Shown here: positions 45,725-59,428 of the stretch, one piece after another
How positions within the stretch are numbered: position 1 is the stretch's first letter
How the letters are laid out: each line of letters begins with the position of its first letter
Assembly: GCA_965153355.1 (NCBI GenBank)
Contig: OZ231127.1
Location: 48,918,001 to 48,982,000 of the forward strand
Reading direction: 5' to 3'
DNA: 64,000 nucleotides
From: Flaccisagitta enflata
Lineage: Eukaryota > Chaetognatha > Sagittoidea > Aphragmophora
Translations under genes and position numbers: made by a program
Notes under the pieces: generated by a model
Database searches by the model: none
Told to the model about the DNA's origin: nothing
What the model saw: only the letters and a program-made list of their open reading frames with translations

Positions 45725-46844
45725 TCTAACAACAAACAAAGAAAGGTAAGGAGAAGATGTGTTAATTGCCATCGCGTTTCGCTTGTGAGGAAAACAATGC
45801 GCGTGCAACGGCCTCTAAGTAGCGACCGGTCACGACGCTCAGCCAGGTCGTGTAAAATAATCGTTGAAAAACGCGAACTTTCTGCGCCAAATATAGCTTG
45901 AATATGCGATAAAAAGTGTTGATTGTCAAGCAATGAGCTATTATCAATGCAAAATATGCTAAAGCATGTCAGATTACATAATATAGCATCAAGAAATCAT
46001 AAAAAAACGGGAGAAAAATGGTTAACGTGATCCCATGAAACTTTCAAATTGGGCCTCAACTTTGAGGAAGTGGAATCGGATCTCATTATGCGTGTGTCTG
46101 CGAGGTTCAAACATATATGAAAGAGGAGACCAAGAACGGCCTATATCTCAAATTTCATCAAAATCGGTCCATGCGCTCACCTTCTACCATGCGTGCATTT
46201 GTTAAGTTTGTTTCAGTAAAAATGGCTGCTTTGCGGTGGTTGATTTTCTTGTGCGCAAAAAGGTTTACGCGCTGTAGCCGATTGAGTAAATTGAGCAAAA
46301 AACTAAATAGTTTATAAATTGTTTTCTTTTTCAACAATATATATAAAGCAGCATATCGTTCGAAAGCTCATGACGTGATGAACATGATTATGTGTATATA
46401 TCAAGTCGAATCTTAAAAATTAATGATTAATATTAACATAATCAATTTCTTGATGTTAAGTTTGCATGGTCGGATCTGCATTGGAATTCCTAAAAAGTAT
46501 TACACCATCGTTAACGCAAGGACATAGTGCTAACACCATCGAGAAATTATCTTGATGCGCCTCATTCAGCATGAATTAACAATGTGTCAAAAATTATAAA
46601 AAAGAAAAAAAATCCCTCCTTCGATTATATTACAAATTTAAAGGGCCCTTATATTCAAACTACGGACATGTGACTCTAAAGGCCATTTCTTGTCAATCCA
46701 TTGGTCAGATGGTCCACCCATTTGTCCGTCCGTCTGTCCATCCATCTATGCGTCTGCGTTTCTCGACTGTTTTTGGCCCGAATGAGATCATATACTGGGT
46801 CTGTTTCTATTGTCAACAAGAATCTCAAGTGATTCCGTGAAACT
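45725..46844. other. AT-rich stretch, no gene
   Basis: A tract at 46690-46740 (GGTCAGATGGTCCACC, GTCCGTCCGTCTGTCC) is a decayed GTCG tract. No exon recognised. Confidence 0.35.
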
Positions 46845-47020
46845 CGTTTTTAGCGTAAACACATATTTATGAATTTCAACTGTCCCCACAAGGAAGTGAG
46901 CAAAGTGAGTGAGATAGCTTGTGAATGAAGCGAGCAAGTGAAGCGAGCGTAGTGCGCCGAGCGTACGGAGCGAAGCGCTGCAGAACGAGTGAGGGAACAA
47001 ATGTAGCGAGCAACCGTTAA
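46845..47020. repeat. Second copy of the 19130 repeat
   Basis: GCGTAAACACATATTTATGA ATTTCAACTGTCCC, then irregular GAGCGAAGCG-type units. Inverted relative to 19130-19310 and, like it, next to a family A element. Confidence 0.6.
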
Positions 47021-47030
47021 CATGGCCGGA

Positions 47031-47620
47031 TACATGGCTACCCCAGTCGCTTGCAGGTGGGCAGGGGCAGTGATAGAGGATATCAGTGATGCATTTGGGC
47101 GGGAGCAGTGAGCCCAAAAAGCTCAAATACGCCAAAAAAGTAATAGTCGTAAAAGCGTTAGATGGTCAGCGGTACCCGTTGCCCCTATGTGAGTGGCTGT
47201 GGGTGTGAGGTGGTTAGAGGGGCAGCGGCTCCAAAGGGGCCGATGACCTATGCTGTTTTTATTTGTACCCCAAGGCTGGAATGGGCCTGGAGGCTGGAAT
47301 TAAGGCGGAGGATGGATTGAGCCTGAGGCTGGGATTTGAGCCTCAAGGCTGGGATTTGAGCCTCAAGGCTGGGATTTGAGTCTTGAGGCTGGAATTTGAG
47401 CTTCGAGAGCTGGGTGAGCCTTGTAGGCTGAGTTGAAGCTAAAGCTAGGATTTGAGCCTCGGGAGGCTGGGTTTGGGCCTCAGGAGGTGGGATGGAGGGA
47501 GAAGGAATTTCCCACGTATGTGTGAAAAGCATTCTTGCTCGGCTCCTTCGGGGCCGCTACCCAAAAAGGGGACTAACCGACGGACGGACAGACAAAAAAG
47601 CGGAGTGTAGAATGGGTAGC
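47031..47620 (-). mobile_element. Composite: family A copy carrying family B copy 7
   Basis: CATGGCCGGATACATGGC, CCAGTCGCTTGCAGG, CATTTGGGCGGGAGCAGT, AATAGTCGTAAAAGCG and GGTCAGCGGTACCCGTTGCC lead into B (47219-47562). Then AAAAAGGGGACTAACCGACGG and a decayed hairpin (GTGTAGAATGGGTAGC). It mirrors 28520-29211. Confidence 0.75.
47219..47562. mobile_element. Family B copy 7
   Basis: GGGGCAGCGGCTCCAAAGGG GCCGATGACCTATGCT; right end GGCTCCTTCGGGGCCGCTACCC. About ten diverged GGATTTGAGCCTCAAGGCTG units. Confidence 0.75.
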
Positions 47621-47696
47621 AAGTTACTACAAACGCGATTGTGCAGTAGTAACAAGTTATGGTCTGAACTCACAATATTATTTGCAGACGTTTTGG

Positions 47697-47737
47697 GTGT
47701 CTGTCTGTCTGTCTCTGTGTGTCTGTCTGTCTGTCTG

Positions 47738-47822
<85 letters not shown>
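47697..47822. repeat. (CTGT)n-(TC)n compound array
   Basis: Same CTGT-to-TC order as at 38949 and 54050. Confidence 0.95.
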
Positions 47823-47827
<5 letters not shown>

Positions 47828-47904
47828 ATCAGAATCCAACATCTCTTCAGCAGCGTTATAATGTCGACCAAATGACGAAGTGCCAATGACTTTGTGATGA
47901 CAAT

Positions 47905-48078
47905 ACCACCAACAGCAACAACAGCAACAACAGCAATAGCCAGCAACAACAGCAACAAAATAGCGCAGCGGCAACAGCCAGCAACAACAGCAGCAACAGC
48001 AACAACAGCAGCAACAACAACAGCAACAACAACAACAGCAGCAGCAGCAGCAACAGCAGCAACAAGCAAGCAGCAGCG
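47905..48078. repeat. (CAG/CAA)n trinucleotide array
   Basis: Mixed CAA and CAG units; a minus poly-Leu/Val/Ala frame here is compositional. Confidence 0.9.
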
Positions 48079-48363
48079 GGAAAAAGAACAGATAACGTTT
48101 AAGTCAAGGAAAATCACAGAGGAGTTGTGGTTATGAAGTGTGAAAAAATTCAACCAATGATTTGTGTTCTCGTTCTTGTTGGCTTCATCAGACTTAGCTT
48201 TAAAAAAAAATAAATATTTGCAAATGATTTAATAGTGACTAGCAATAAAATTCATCTCGTAAAAACGCATATCATTCCATAGTGCAACAGTCGCCTGCTC
48301 CGTGAGACAACTACTTACAAACATACTCCTTACTTTCCTATCTTCCTCCCTCCCTGCCTTTCT

Positions 48364-48549
48364 AGTCGCGTGGAACTCTATAATCTGCTAAGTTGGTCAG
48401 TCTGCCTGTCCGTCCTTCACTGTTTGCTTTTTTTGGCGTTTACAAGTGATTGTGCAATACTGCTCCTGCCCAAATGCTTGAGTTAGCTTTTTTTTATCAC
48501 TGCCCCTGCTCGCGTGCACGCGACTTCCGTAGCCGTGTATCTGGCCTTG
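48364..48549 (+). mobile_element. Family A copy, GTCGCG key, half hairpin
   Basis: AGTCGCGTGGAACTCTATAA, GTCAGTCTGCCTGTCC, TTTTTTGGCGTTTACAAGTG, GCTCCTGCCCAAATGC, half-stem GCACGCGACT, end GTATCTGGCCTTG. The second hairpin arm is deleted. Confidence 0.75.
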
Positions 48550-48586
48550 TTTCCTTCCTGTCTACTACCTTCTTTCCTCCCTTCTT

Positions 48587-48750
48587 ACTTTCCGTATTTC
48601 CTTTTGAAACAACTTTTTTTCACCTAAAAGTAATCAAAAAAGTCTGAATTTTAAAAGTGGCTGACAGACGGAAATACGATGGACAGATGGAAGTGTGACT
48701 GACAGACGGACCATCCAACCTACTCACTGAGCAACGCGTAGAGCCGTGTC
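48587..48750. repeat. Tandem unit 1, empty sites
   Basis: CTTACTTTCCGTATTTCC, a 7-T run (48614-48620), CACCTAAAAGTAATC, a 6-A run (48636-48641), GTCTGAATTTTAAAAG, CTGACAGACGGAAATACG, and an end GCGTAGAGCCGTGT. It is the uninterrupted version of 48776-49540. Confidence 0.8.
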
Positions 48751-48809
48751 GGTCAATCGATGGAATCATTTTCTTCCTTCTTACTTTCCGTATTTCTTTT
48801 GTTAACTTT

Positions 48810-49224
48810 AGTCGCCAGCACGCGACTCTACAACCTCGCTTTGTCCGTGGTCTGTCCGCCTGTCGGTCCGCTGGTCTGGCCGGGTCCGTCGGTCTGGCCG
48901 TCCTGCCGGCCCTGGTCTGTCGGTCGGTCCGTCCGTCCGTCACACTTTACTTTTTTGTACTATAACGTCGACTCTTAGGTCATTTTAAGTCGTTTTAAGT
49001 CATTTATAGTTATTCTAAGTCATTTTGAGTCATTCTAAGTCATTTTAAGTCATCTTAAGTCATTTTAAGTTATTTTAGGTCATTTTTGGTCATTAGGTTT
49101 TTTAGTCATTTTAAGTCAATTTTGGTCATTTTAGGTCATTCTAAGTCGTTGAAAGTCATTCTAAGTCATTCTGAGTCATTCTTCATCTGTAAGTCTCGCA
49201 CGCGACTTATAGGTGTTGGCCTTG
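48810..49224 (+). mobile_element. Family A copy with TTTTAAGTCA array
   Basis: Hairpin AGTCGCCAGCACGCGACT, CTACAACCTCGCTTTGTCCG, (GTCG/GTCC)n, CACACTTTACTTTTTTGTAC, then about 20 TTTTAAGTCA decamers. Half-stem CACGCGACT and end TATAGGTGTTGGCCTTG. Borders are fixed by comparison with the empty site. Confidence 0.9.
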
Positions 49225-49244
49225 TTCACCTAAAAGTAACTAAA

Positions 49245-49420
49245 CAACGCTGGATACACGGCAATCCAGTTGCGGACGGTCGGGCAGGAGCAGTAATGCA
49301 AAAATCGCTCGGAATTCAAAAATGTGACAGACCAACCGACAGACCGACCGACCGACAGACCAACAGACACACCGACATACCAATCGACACGGCAAGGTGT
49401 AGAGTCGCGTGTCCGCGACT
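49245..49420 (-). mobile_element. Family A copy, retrotransposon-tail subtype
   Basis: CAACGCTGGATACACGGCAA, CAGTTGCGGACGG, CTCGGAATTCAAAAATGTGA, (GACC/GACA)n, ACACGGCAAGGTGTAGAG and hairpin AGTCGCGTGTCCGCGACT. The left half-stem has drifted to GTTGCG, one transition away from the hairpin. Both borders are fixed by the empty site. Confidence 0.9.
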
Positions 49421-49721
49421 AAAAAGTCTGAATTTTAAAAGGGACTGACAGATGGAAATACGACGGACAGACGGAAATGTAACTGACAGATGGACCATCC
49501 GACTTACTGAGCTACGCGTAGAGCCGTGTGCACGCGCCCAAAAATCATGTGACTCACTACACATACGGCAAAACTGCAAATTAAAACCACTAGCGTCGAT
49601 CAAATTTGATTCTGCGTAGTTGGTTTTCCAACCCGTACATTGATCTGTCAGTCCTTCAGTCTATCAGTCCTTCAGTCCATCAGTCCGTCGGTAAATCCGT
49701 CCATTGGTCCGTCACACTTAA

Positions 49722-50047
49722 AGTCGCGTGCTACGAAACTCTACACCCCGCTTTGTTGGTCCGTCAGTCCGTCCTTCCATTACACTTTACTTTTTTTAGT
49801 CGCGGACTTGCGACTCTACACCTTACCGTGTCGGTCGGTAGGTCGGTCGGTAGATTGGTCCGTCGGTCGGTGCCATTTTTGAATTCCGAGCGATTTTCGC
49901 ATTACTGCTCCTGCCCAACCGTCTGCGACTGGATTGCCGTGTATCCAGCCTCGTTTGGCCTCACAGCACCTTCCCTAATTATCAAGTGACCTCAAAAATG
50001 GTCCCTGCCCACCCGCACGCGACTGGGTAGCCGTGTATCCTGCCTTC
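49722..50047 (+). mobile_element. Family A copy split by another family A copy
   Basis: The left part AGTCGCGTGCTACGAAACT..CACTTTACTTTTT and the right part CCTCACAGCACC..CACGCGACTGGGTAGCC..TGCCTTC belong together. The copy 49798-49953 is inserted in its T-rich segment. Confidence 0.8.
49798..49953 (+). mobile_element. Family A copy nested in another
   Basis: Hairpin AGTCGCGGACTTGCGACT, CTACACCTTACCGTGTCGG, (GTCG)n, TTTGAATTCCGAGCGATTTT, half-stem TGCGACTGG, end GTATCCAGCCTCG. Same subtype as the retrotransposon tail. Confidence 0.85.
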
Positions 50048-50990
50048 TTTGAATTGCAAGCAGTCTATGATGAATTCAATACAATTTTACAGGACCCAAC
50101 CAATGCTTTATGAATTCAAGAACAGTTTGAACACTAGACGCAGTTTCACCCATAGAAATTCGGATTTTTCCCATTTTGATTAAGTTTTGACCTGTATTCG
50201 GCCCAATTTGATGTTGAATCAAATAGAAAATTCTCGATCACAATGTGGTTTCGTTTGATCTCAGTTGGTCAATTTATAAGCCAAAAAAAATCAACCAAGC
50301 AATGCTTATATACTTGGAAATGCAGTATTTGTCCATTGTTGCTTAGTTTTCACTGGTTTTTAGGTATATCTGATCCAGTTTTTTTGTGAGAAACTGCTCT
50401 CGGTACCGTACTTTCTCTAGCGGTGGTCATGTTCCAGCAGTTGGCTTACAAATTTGCAACTAATCATCGATTGTGTACTGAAAATTGCAATATTTCCCCA
50501 TTTTGAACGTTTTACATTTCATTTTTTGCCTTTAGAAAGAAATAACTTTTGAACGGTTGGACCAATATTCGCGCCAAAGGTACCAGTCGATTCGTCTGAG
50601 AAAACTCTTCATTTTGGTCACCAATTTTTTATATTTATCTTAAAAAATGTATGAGAAATGGCCTAAAACGTGAAGACATGTCATCAACGATTATTCTGAG
50701 GCAAATCTAGCATCATTTTTGCAGGTTTATTGTGCTCAAAAGTGCAATCTGAAGGTAGCGATCGACCTAATTCATCTTATAAAGTGTGTTTAAGTGTGAA
50801 TTGACCAAAAAATTCATGATTATCATGATATCTAAATTAGGTGTCCCCTTACTACTCTAAGCCGCGGTCTTGTGTGTGTCTCCGTTTGAATGCGAACGCG
50901 CGCGCGACCGCGTTTACGATTGTCGTTCTTTGTGGTTACGTTTTTTCCTCCACTTGACAGATCGCGATGAAGAGACGAAACACACTAAGA
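50048..50990. other. AT-rich stretch, no gene
   Basis: No repeat shared with the window was recognised. Confidence 0.4.
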
Positions 50991-50994
50991 AGGG

Positions 50995-51345
50995 TTGCGA
51001 CATCGTCACCCTAGACGCCGCAGCCACCTTTGCCGTCACTGCCACCGCCACTGCCGCCGGCGGCATCCGCATTGCCGCTGCCGCCGTCTGCACCTTTGCC
51101 GTACCTGCCACCGCCAATGCAACCGCCTTCACCACTTTTGCTCTCACTGTCACAGCCACCGCCCCTGCGCCACCACCGGCACTACCGCTGATACCGCAAA
51201 TGCCGCGACGATGTTAGCAGCCACTCATACGGCCGCTATTCCGCCGCCGTATCGCCGTTGCGACCGATGTCGGCCGTCTTGCGGCCTCTGACGCCGCACC
51301 GCCGACAGCCGCCACCTTCTGGTTCCGGGGATCTCGCGCTCTCGC
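50995..51345. repeat. GC-rich imperfect trinucleotide (GCC/ACC) region
   Basis: CCGCCACTGCCGCC-like units with many variants, the most GC-rich segment outside the retrotransposon. Open frames run through it in several registers, which argues against a real exon. A CpG-rich regulatory region cannot be excluded. Confidence 0.5.
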
Positions 51346-51374
51346 TTAACGCCGTCTCCTAACGATGAAGAGGG

Positions 51375-51685
<311 letters not shown>

Positions 51686-51925
51686 ACTCAAACAGATAGG
51701 CTTACCGAGACATACAAACGAAGACTGACATGGATAGCGACAGTTAGAGAACAGTAACGGACAAATAAAAAGGGGCAGGAGAAAAGCAACCAAAAAAAAC
51801 AACCAGATAGCCACGGCTAAACAATTAGCACCCGTCACTGAAGGAACATGCATGTACAAACAGGAAAAGGCAAATGAAGATACAGATTCAGGGATTAACT
51901 AACAAGAAATTAAAGATGAATGAAA

Positions 51926-52118
51926 CAAGCCCGACCGGGCAACGATGCGTCCGGACTGTGTCTTCGTGTGTATTAAATTTGGTGCTAATTATGTGGCATA
52001 TGTAGAGAGACAGATGACCAACGGACCGACGGACCGAAGAACCGACGGACGGACGGACAGACTGATGGATGGACATCTGGTTAGACAGACCCTCTAACAG
52101 AGATGCGTTCCTGACGAA
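51926..52118 (-). mobile_element. Family A copy, GATGCG key
   Basis: CAAGCCCGACCGGGCAACG, half-stem GATGCG (51944-51949), (GACC/GACG)n, CCTCTAACAGAG, AGATGCGTTCC; the second hairpin arm is decayed. Relative of 40588-40878. Confidence 0.7.
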
Positions 52119-52348
52119 GGGATGAAACACCCTTAGAGCTCCCAAGGCTCTTGTCCTTATTCTAGATTTTTTGTTATAAAGTAATGTTGTCCAACTCCAT
52201 CTAAAAAAGAAAAGTTTTTCGGTGTCTCGATCAGTATGTCAAATGGAAGCATCATATGTCTTCCATTTAGAAAAAGAATTAATCATCGGTGTAATGAAAT
52301 ACTGAATAAGTAATAACTAGTGCTCAAATCCTCTGTGCGGTCGTCATA

Positions 52349-52947
52349 CAGTGGGGTTCGTGGAATAACAGCCTAAACTGGAGGAAGGTATTTAAGTGTC
52401 TTAATTTCATTTGACAAACTTGATATTTGAAATATAAGTTGTTCACTTGATACTTTTATCCCTGAGTTTTTCTGTTGCTATGGAAACCAAAACTATTTCT
52501 TCAAACGTTTATAACCACTATAATATCAATATTTTGATAAATATTGTCACGGAACATTGCTCAAAATTAAATTTGCTACAACTTTCCCACAGTATATTCT
52601 GTAAGAATATTGCTCGTTTGGCCATTGCTAGGGGGCATCACACCTAGCAACCGCTAAATGATGCACCTTAGCAACAGATAAACGAGCAATATTCTTACAG
52701 GACATACTGTGGGAAAGTTGTAGCAAATTTAATTCTGAGCAATGTTCCCTGATGATATTTGTCAAAATATCAATATTCTAGTTGTTATAAATGTTCAAAA
52801 AGATAGTTTTGGTTTCCATAGCAACCAAAAAACTCAGGGACAAAAGCATGTGAACAATTGATATTTCAAATATCAAGTTTGTCAAATGAAATTAAGACAC
52901 TTAAATACCTTCCTCCAGTTTAGGCTGTTTTTCCTCGAACCCCACTG
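52349..52947. mobile_element. 599-bp foldback MITE with TA borders
   Basis: TA|CAGTGGGGTTCG ... CGAACCCCACTG|TA. Arms of about 270 bp (52349-52619 and 52680-52947) are nearly identical through GAGGAAGGTATTTAAGTGTC, TTGGTTTCCATAGCAAC and GCTACAACTTTCCCACAGTA. A ~60-nt centre contains two CCTAGCAA/CCTTAGCAAC units. No coding capacity; Tc1/mariner-like termini. Confidence 0.85.
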
Positions 52948-53960
52948 TAGCTATATAGCACATTACATATAGTATCTCTTTGACAGTTCATGTCAGTAGG
53001 TTACGCCCACGTCAAACTTTCCATTGAAACTCGTTTTATTTCAAAGTAGGTCCAAGATTTAGATTCCGAGCTAAACATGGTCGAGCCAAGTAGTTTCTGA
53101 ACGTGGGCGTATGTTGGTCGAGATTCGAGGAGAAGTGAGTCTTGACTAGATGAGAAAAAACCTGTCTTACTTTTTTTTTCTTCTTCCGTTGGCCGAGTGG
53201 TCCAGTAAACCTCCTTATCAGTCGTCTTCCTGAGACTAATCCTTCCTTCCTCACCGTCCATTTTTTTCTCTCTCTCATTTTCTACCTTCCAATCCAATTT
53301 GCTTGCGTTTTTGAACGTTTTACTGCTTTTCTCGTTGGCTTTACATACAATATGCTCGACGGAGTCACCAAAGTGATATTCATGCCCAGCCCAGGGCACC
53401 GAAGGGGTGAAGTGGTGAACGCCATCGGCTACTACCCCTAAATTCACAAACAAGTGCTCACACAATTAAGCAGTTATGCACTGTTATTCTTCAGGAAAAG
53501 ACCAATTATGGGACTTAACCAAAATTGTGGTGACAGAAAACCTCCCTAACCGGACTAAAGATTTTTGGTTACCTTTGACAAAGAGATTATCTGACATTTG
53601 ATGATAATATGACATCACCTTCTTGAAAAATTCTGCGGGAAGGAAACGAGAGGAGAGAGGCGTTGAGTTGGACGAGTGTTGACGAAGCTGGAAAAATATC
53701 AACTCAAAATCATCAGTATTTAAATACTGTAGATGGCTACAAATCAAAACATATGATCTACTTATTTGGATACTAGGATTTGATAAGTAGGCAGATATTT
53801 TTTTCCATCGATAAAGCTTTGATAGATTCTTCTGTAAGAAACGAAAGGCCAATTGAAAAAAGAGCAGTTTCAACTCACACATGCTTCGCCATCAAATCTT
53901 TCTCGTTCACAAATGCTTCTCTGGCAATCTTCACACATTTGCACTCTTTCTTTATCACAC
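52948..53960. other. Unassigned; 154-codon minus frame
   Basis: A minus-strand frame at 53001-53465 has fairly ordinary amino-acid composition but no motif I recognise. TTGGCCGAGTGGTCCAG at 53195 is a lone tRNA A-box-like string. Confidence 0.3.
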
Positions 53961-53971
53961 ACACACACACT

Positions 53972-54715
<744 letters not shown>

Positions 54716-54798
54716 CTAACGCCGCACCTAACTTCAAATAGTCTAATTCCAATGCAGTTCTAGTAAAATTCTTTTCTTTTTCCCTTTGTTTTCCTATT

Positions 54799-55206
<408 letters not shown>

Positions 55207-55393
55207 ATTTTCTGTCTCGAGCAGATATTGTCTATTTTTTCAGATTCTGTCTTTTTTCAGCCCTTCTCATGTCCTTATCACTTTTTGACAATACAATGTG
55301 TACATATTTGCGCCTAACCATTAGCCCTCTTGAGTTTATTTGCATTTTCCATCGCTAATGGACTCTCGACGGTACTTTGATGAGGGTGAGAAA

Positions 55394-55686
<293 letters not shown>

Positions 55687-55875
55687 AGGACAGAAGGATA
55701 AAGGCTGAGTCATAGTGTTGTACACATTACATAATTTCAAATCTGTCTCCCGGACGGACAAACACTGAGCAGTGAATGAAGATTGATGATCGAACCAAGC
55801 TGCTTGCTTTTCATTCCGAGTATTCGGTCGCGCCGCGAGCAGATGCTGATATACCCCGCGAGGGAATCAATAACA

Positions 55876-55976
55876 AGGAGCAGTAATGCTAAAAACGCCA
55901 AAAACGCTGAAAAAAAGCAGAGTTTTACCGAGCGACCGACCGACATAGCGGGTTATAGAGTCGCGTGCACGAGACT
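55876..55976 (-). repeat. Family A copy, partial
   Basis: AGGAGCAGTAATGC, AAAACGCCAAAAACGCTG, (GACC)n, TAGCGGGTTATAGAGTCG, hairpin AGTCGCGTGCACGAGACT. The CCGGCCTTG end is missing. Confidence 0.65.
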
Positions 55977-57002
55977 ATAAACTAAAGAGCAACGTGCACA
56001 TGAAACCAGGTGGAGGGAAACGTATGAATGCAGTTTATCCCTGAATGGAGGAGAAACGTAACAAACAACCATGTCAAAAAGCATTGAAATGGCGCTTGAG
56101 GGAAATATGCCCTTTTGATGAAAGTTACAAAAGCTAAGAATCTGGCGTCATTGGCGCAGTTCTGTAATCGTTTGTTTGAGTCTATTCTTAATTATGACAC
56201 CGTTGTTTAGAATAACACCGATTTTGCGCCATGTAACTGCCTTAACTGGAAACTTTTGCCATTTGCCTTTTTTTTTTGTTATCCAAGCGAAATGAATCAT
56301 GATTTTCATAGAATCTATTCTTATGAAATTTTTTTCTTGGATGTTATTTGATTTGTTGTAAAAAGATATATTTTCCATGAATAAACTTACACTAATCAGC
56401 TTTCATCTCAGTTTATAACTTTTATGATTGGAAATTTAACAGAAAATCAATAAAAGACTGATCTTGTCATTGAACACTAACCTACACATTTCCCAATTTG
56501 CAAAGAAAATTTGAATATCAACAAAACACGAACATAGCGCAATCCCTAACTCAATTACTAAGGGCGCTATGTTATTGGAAATGCAAATTCTAAATCCCTT
56601 CTTCAAATTTGGAATTCTGCGCGACTTAGAGGTGTTGGCCTTGTTTCTATATCTTTAACGCATGATTACATAGCGTTGCTCAAATTCTCTTATCGTTTTG
56701 TTTGTTTGTTTTTTTTTTCACCGTCCGATCCGATAAGGCCTAAATCCATTCGCCATAAACATCGATTATCTTCCCTTCTTTTTTCTGTATTTACAATTGG
56801 AGCAGGGTAAAGCTTTTACACTGCGAAAAACGACGCAAAACGACAGCTGGCAGCAAAAGTGTGTTTAACGATAATACACGACAATTAACGCGATCGATCG
56901 GAGGCTTTAAGCTCCTTCTTTTAGCTCGGAAGAGATCAGGCGCGAAGATTTATGCCTCCGACGGATGTTGAAATTATAAAAGGCGATTATAGCTCGGCAT
57001 CG
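55977..57002. other. AT-rich stretch
   Basis: Contains an isolated GCGCGACTTAGAGGTGTTGGCCTTG at ~56618, a family A right end without its left part. No gene. Confidence 0.4.
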
Positions 57003-57006
57003 ACGT

Positions 57007-57119
<113 letters not shown>

Positions 57120-57180
57120 GTTTTGTTATTTTCAAAATCAAATAAATACATTCATTCATTCATTCATTCATTCATTCATC

Positions 57181-58377
57181 ATTGTTTTTACCTTATACTT
57201 ATCCTTTCCAGTTTCGTTAGCCATGCCAATCCGTGTCCTAGTTTTGTCTTTAATTGTTTTTAAGCGGGTGATGTTTTAGGGTTAGGGGTAGAGTTAAAGA
57301 GTGAAAAGGTTAGTTAGAATTTAAGAGTTAGGGATGGGGTGGGTTAAATAGTCTTAGGGATAGGGTTAGGGCTAGGTGTGGGTTTGGTTTTATGTGTTTT
57401 AGCTCGAGTGTGCTTGAATTAAAGGTTTGCCTTTGCACGGGATTGACTTCGCAACTTCCTTGCGTTTTGCGTTCACCTTTTGTAAATATTCCATCCCAAC
57501 CACTTCTTCCTCGTCTTCTCCACCCAATCCACTCTTCCATTCATTCATTCATTCATTCATTCAAAAACATGCTGCGTGCTGTTAAGTCAAGCAACTATCT
57601 TTTATCACTAGTGTTTATACGTCACAAAAAATGTTTTGACTTTTTTTTTCGACCGAAAAACAAAGATGTTTGAGGCTTTCCTTTAGTAGGTCAGTTACAA
57701 AAGTTGTCTTTGGATTCTAAAAGCACATCTCAATATCAGACAATTGTCCGTTCCCTTGTCCGTCAGTATATCAGATCATTTGTCGAACTTCTTAATGTGT
57801 GCTTGTTTGACTTGCCAATGAGGGTGCTTTTCACTAAAAACGAATTGTTTGTTTCTTTGAAAGTGAAACAACGAGGACAATTCTAAGAAAACTGGTATTT
57901 GGCTTCACGCAGCCTGTAAAGAATATCTTTTGAGGTTCCAATTCAGGTTTTCTCAATAAAAGTATCATATCATAATCAAGACATGTTTCATGAAATTCAT
58001 CATGTTGGATCTCACAGCAAAATATCTTATCAATGATAAGATTATAAGTTGTCATTGACACAAAAGTCTGATTGTTGACACTGGGACGCATGAGGAAATA
58101 GTTTTTAAAAGAAGGTTTTCAGAAGCTTCCCTTTCTAAGAAAGTCATATGAAACGGAATTACGGAAACACAGCAAGCGACGTTCACTGAAAAGATTTCAT
58201 TTTCTTCATTTCCTGGAACAATTCTCCAAGGAACTCCCTTCTAATTTCCCCGCTCATTCCAACACATTATAAATCTCTTTCTCAGTAGCGCTTCCAGTCT
58301 ATCTATCCGTCTGTCTGACTGTCTGTCTGTCTGTTCCTTTGACTCTTTAAAGTCTTCATGTCTCTCTGTCTCTTTTT
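57181..58377. other. Unassigned; TTAGGG-like patches
   Basis: 57270-57380 has scattered GGGTTAGGG/TTAGGGATAGGG strings, too irregular for a telomeric array. No gene. Confidence 0.35.
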
Positions 58378-58582
58378 AGTTGCGGACACGCAACTCTATA
58401 AGAGGCTTTGTCCGTCCGTTGGTCGGTCCGTCGGTCGGTGCGTCGGTCCGTGGACACGCGTCGAAAAGTGCGAAAATGAGCGTGTTAGATGGTTTTTGTG
58501 TATGTTAGGAGGCATGGGGTGTGGTAGGGGTTGGAAGCCCCAGCCCACTTACCGCAACGATATTGTGACCCCGCGTCACTTG
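58378..58582 (+). mobile_element. Family A copy, GTTGCG key, GTCACTTG end
   Basis: Hairpin AGTTGCGGACACGCAACT, CTATAAGAGGCTTTGTCCG, (GTCG)n, GTGGACACGCGTCGAAAAGTG, half-stem CCGCAAC (58552-58558), ATATTGTGACCCCGCGTCAC TTG plus T's. Confidence 0.85.
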
Positions 58583-58639
58583 TTTTAACTGTCTGTCCAT
58601 CTGTCTCTAGTTCACACACATATACACAAACACAAACAC

Positions 58640-59425
<786 letters not shown>

Positions 59426-59428
59426 CTT

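Larger units (their letters stand above)
48776..49540. repeat. Tandem unit 2, filled by two family A copies
   Basis: The same sequence as unit 1 in three pieces: 48776-48809, 49225-49244 and 49421-49530. The T-run holds the copy 48810-49224 and the A-run holds the copy 49245-49420. Neither insertion is flanked by more than a 1-2 nt ambiguity within the homopolymer. Confidence 0.8.

Noticed and set aside
50870-51217. Ala/Thr-rich frame in GC-rich DNA, considered as an exon
   Set aside because: Several frames are open across the same imperfect GCC/ACC repeat; no motif, splice signal or homology could be identified.
53190-53270. tRNA A-box-like TTGGCCGAGTGGTCCAG
   Set aside because: No B box or cloverleaf pairing within a plausible distance.
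53001-53465. 154-codon minus-strand frame with fairly normal composition, considered as a host exon
   Set aside because: No recognised domain and no supporting neighbour; kept only as an unassigned stretch.
57240-57380. GGGTTAGGG strings suggesting a telomeric or interstitial telomere repeat
   Set aside because: Irregular spacing and sequence; no tandem hexamer or pentamer array.
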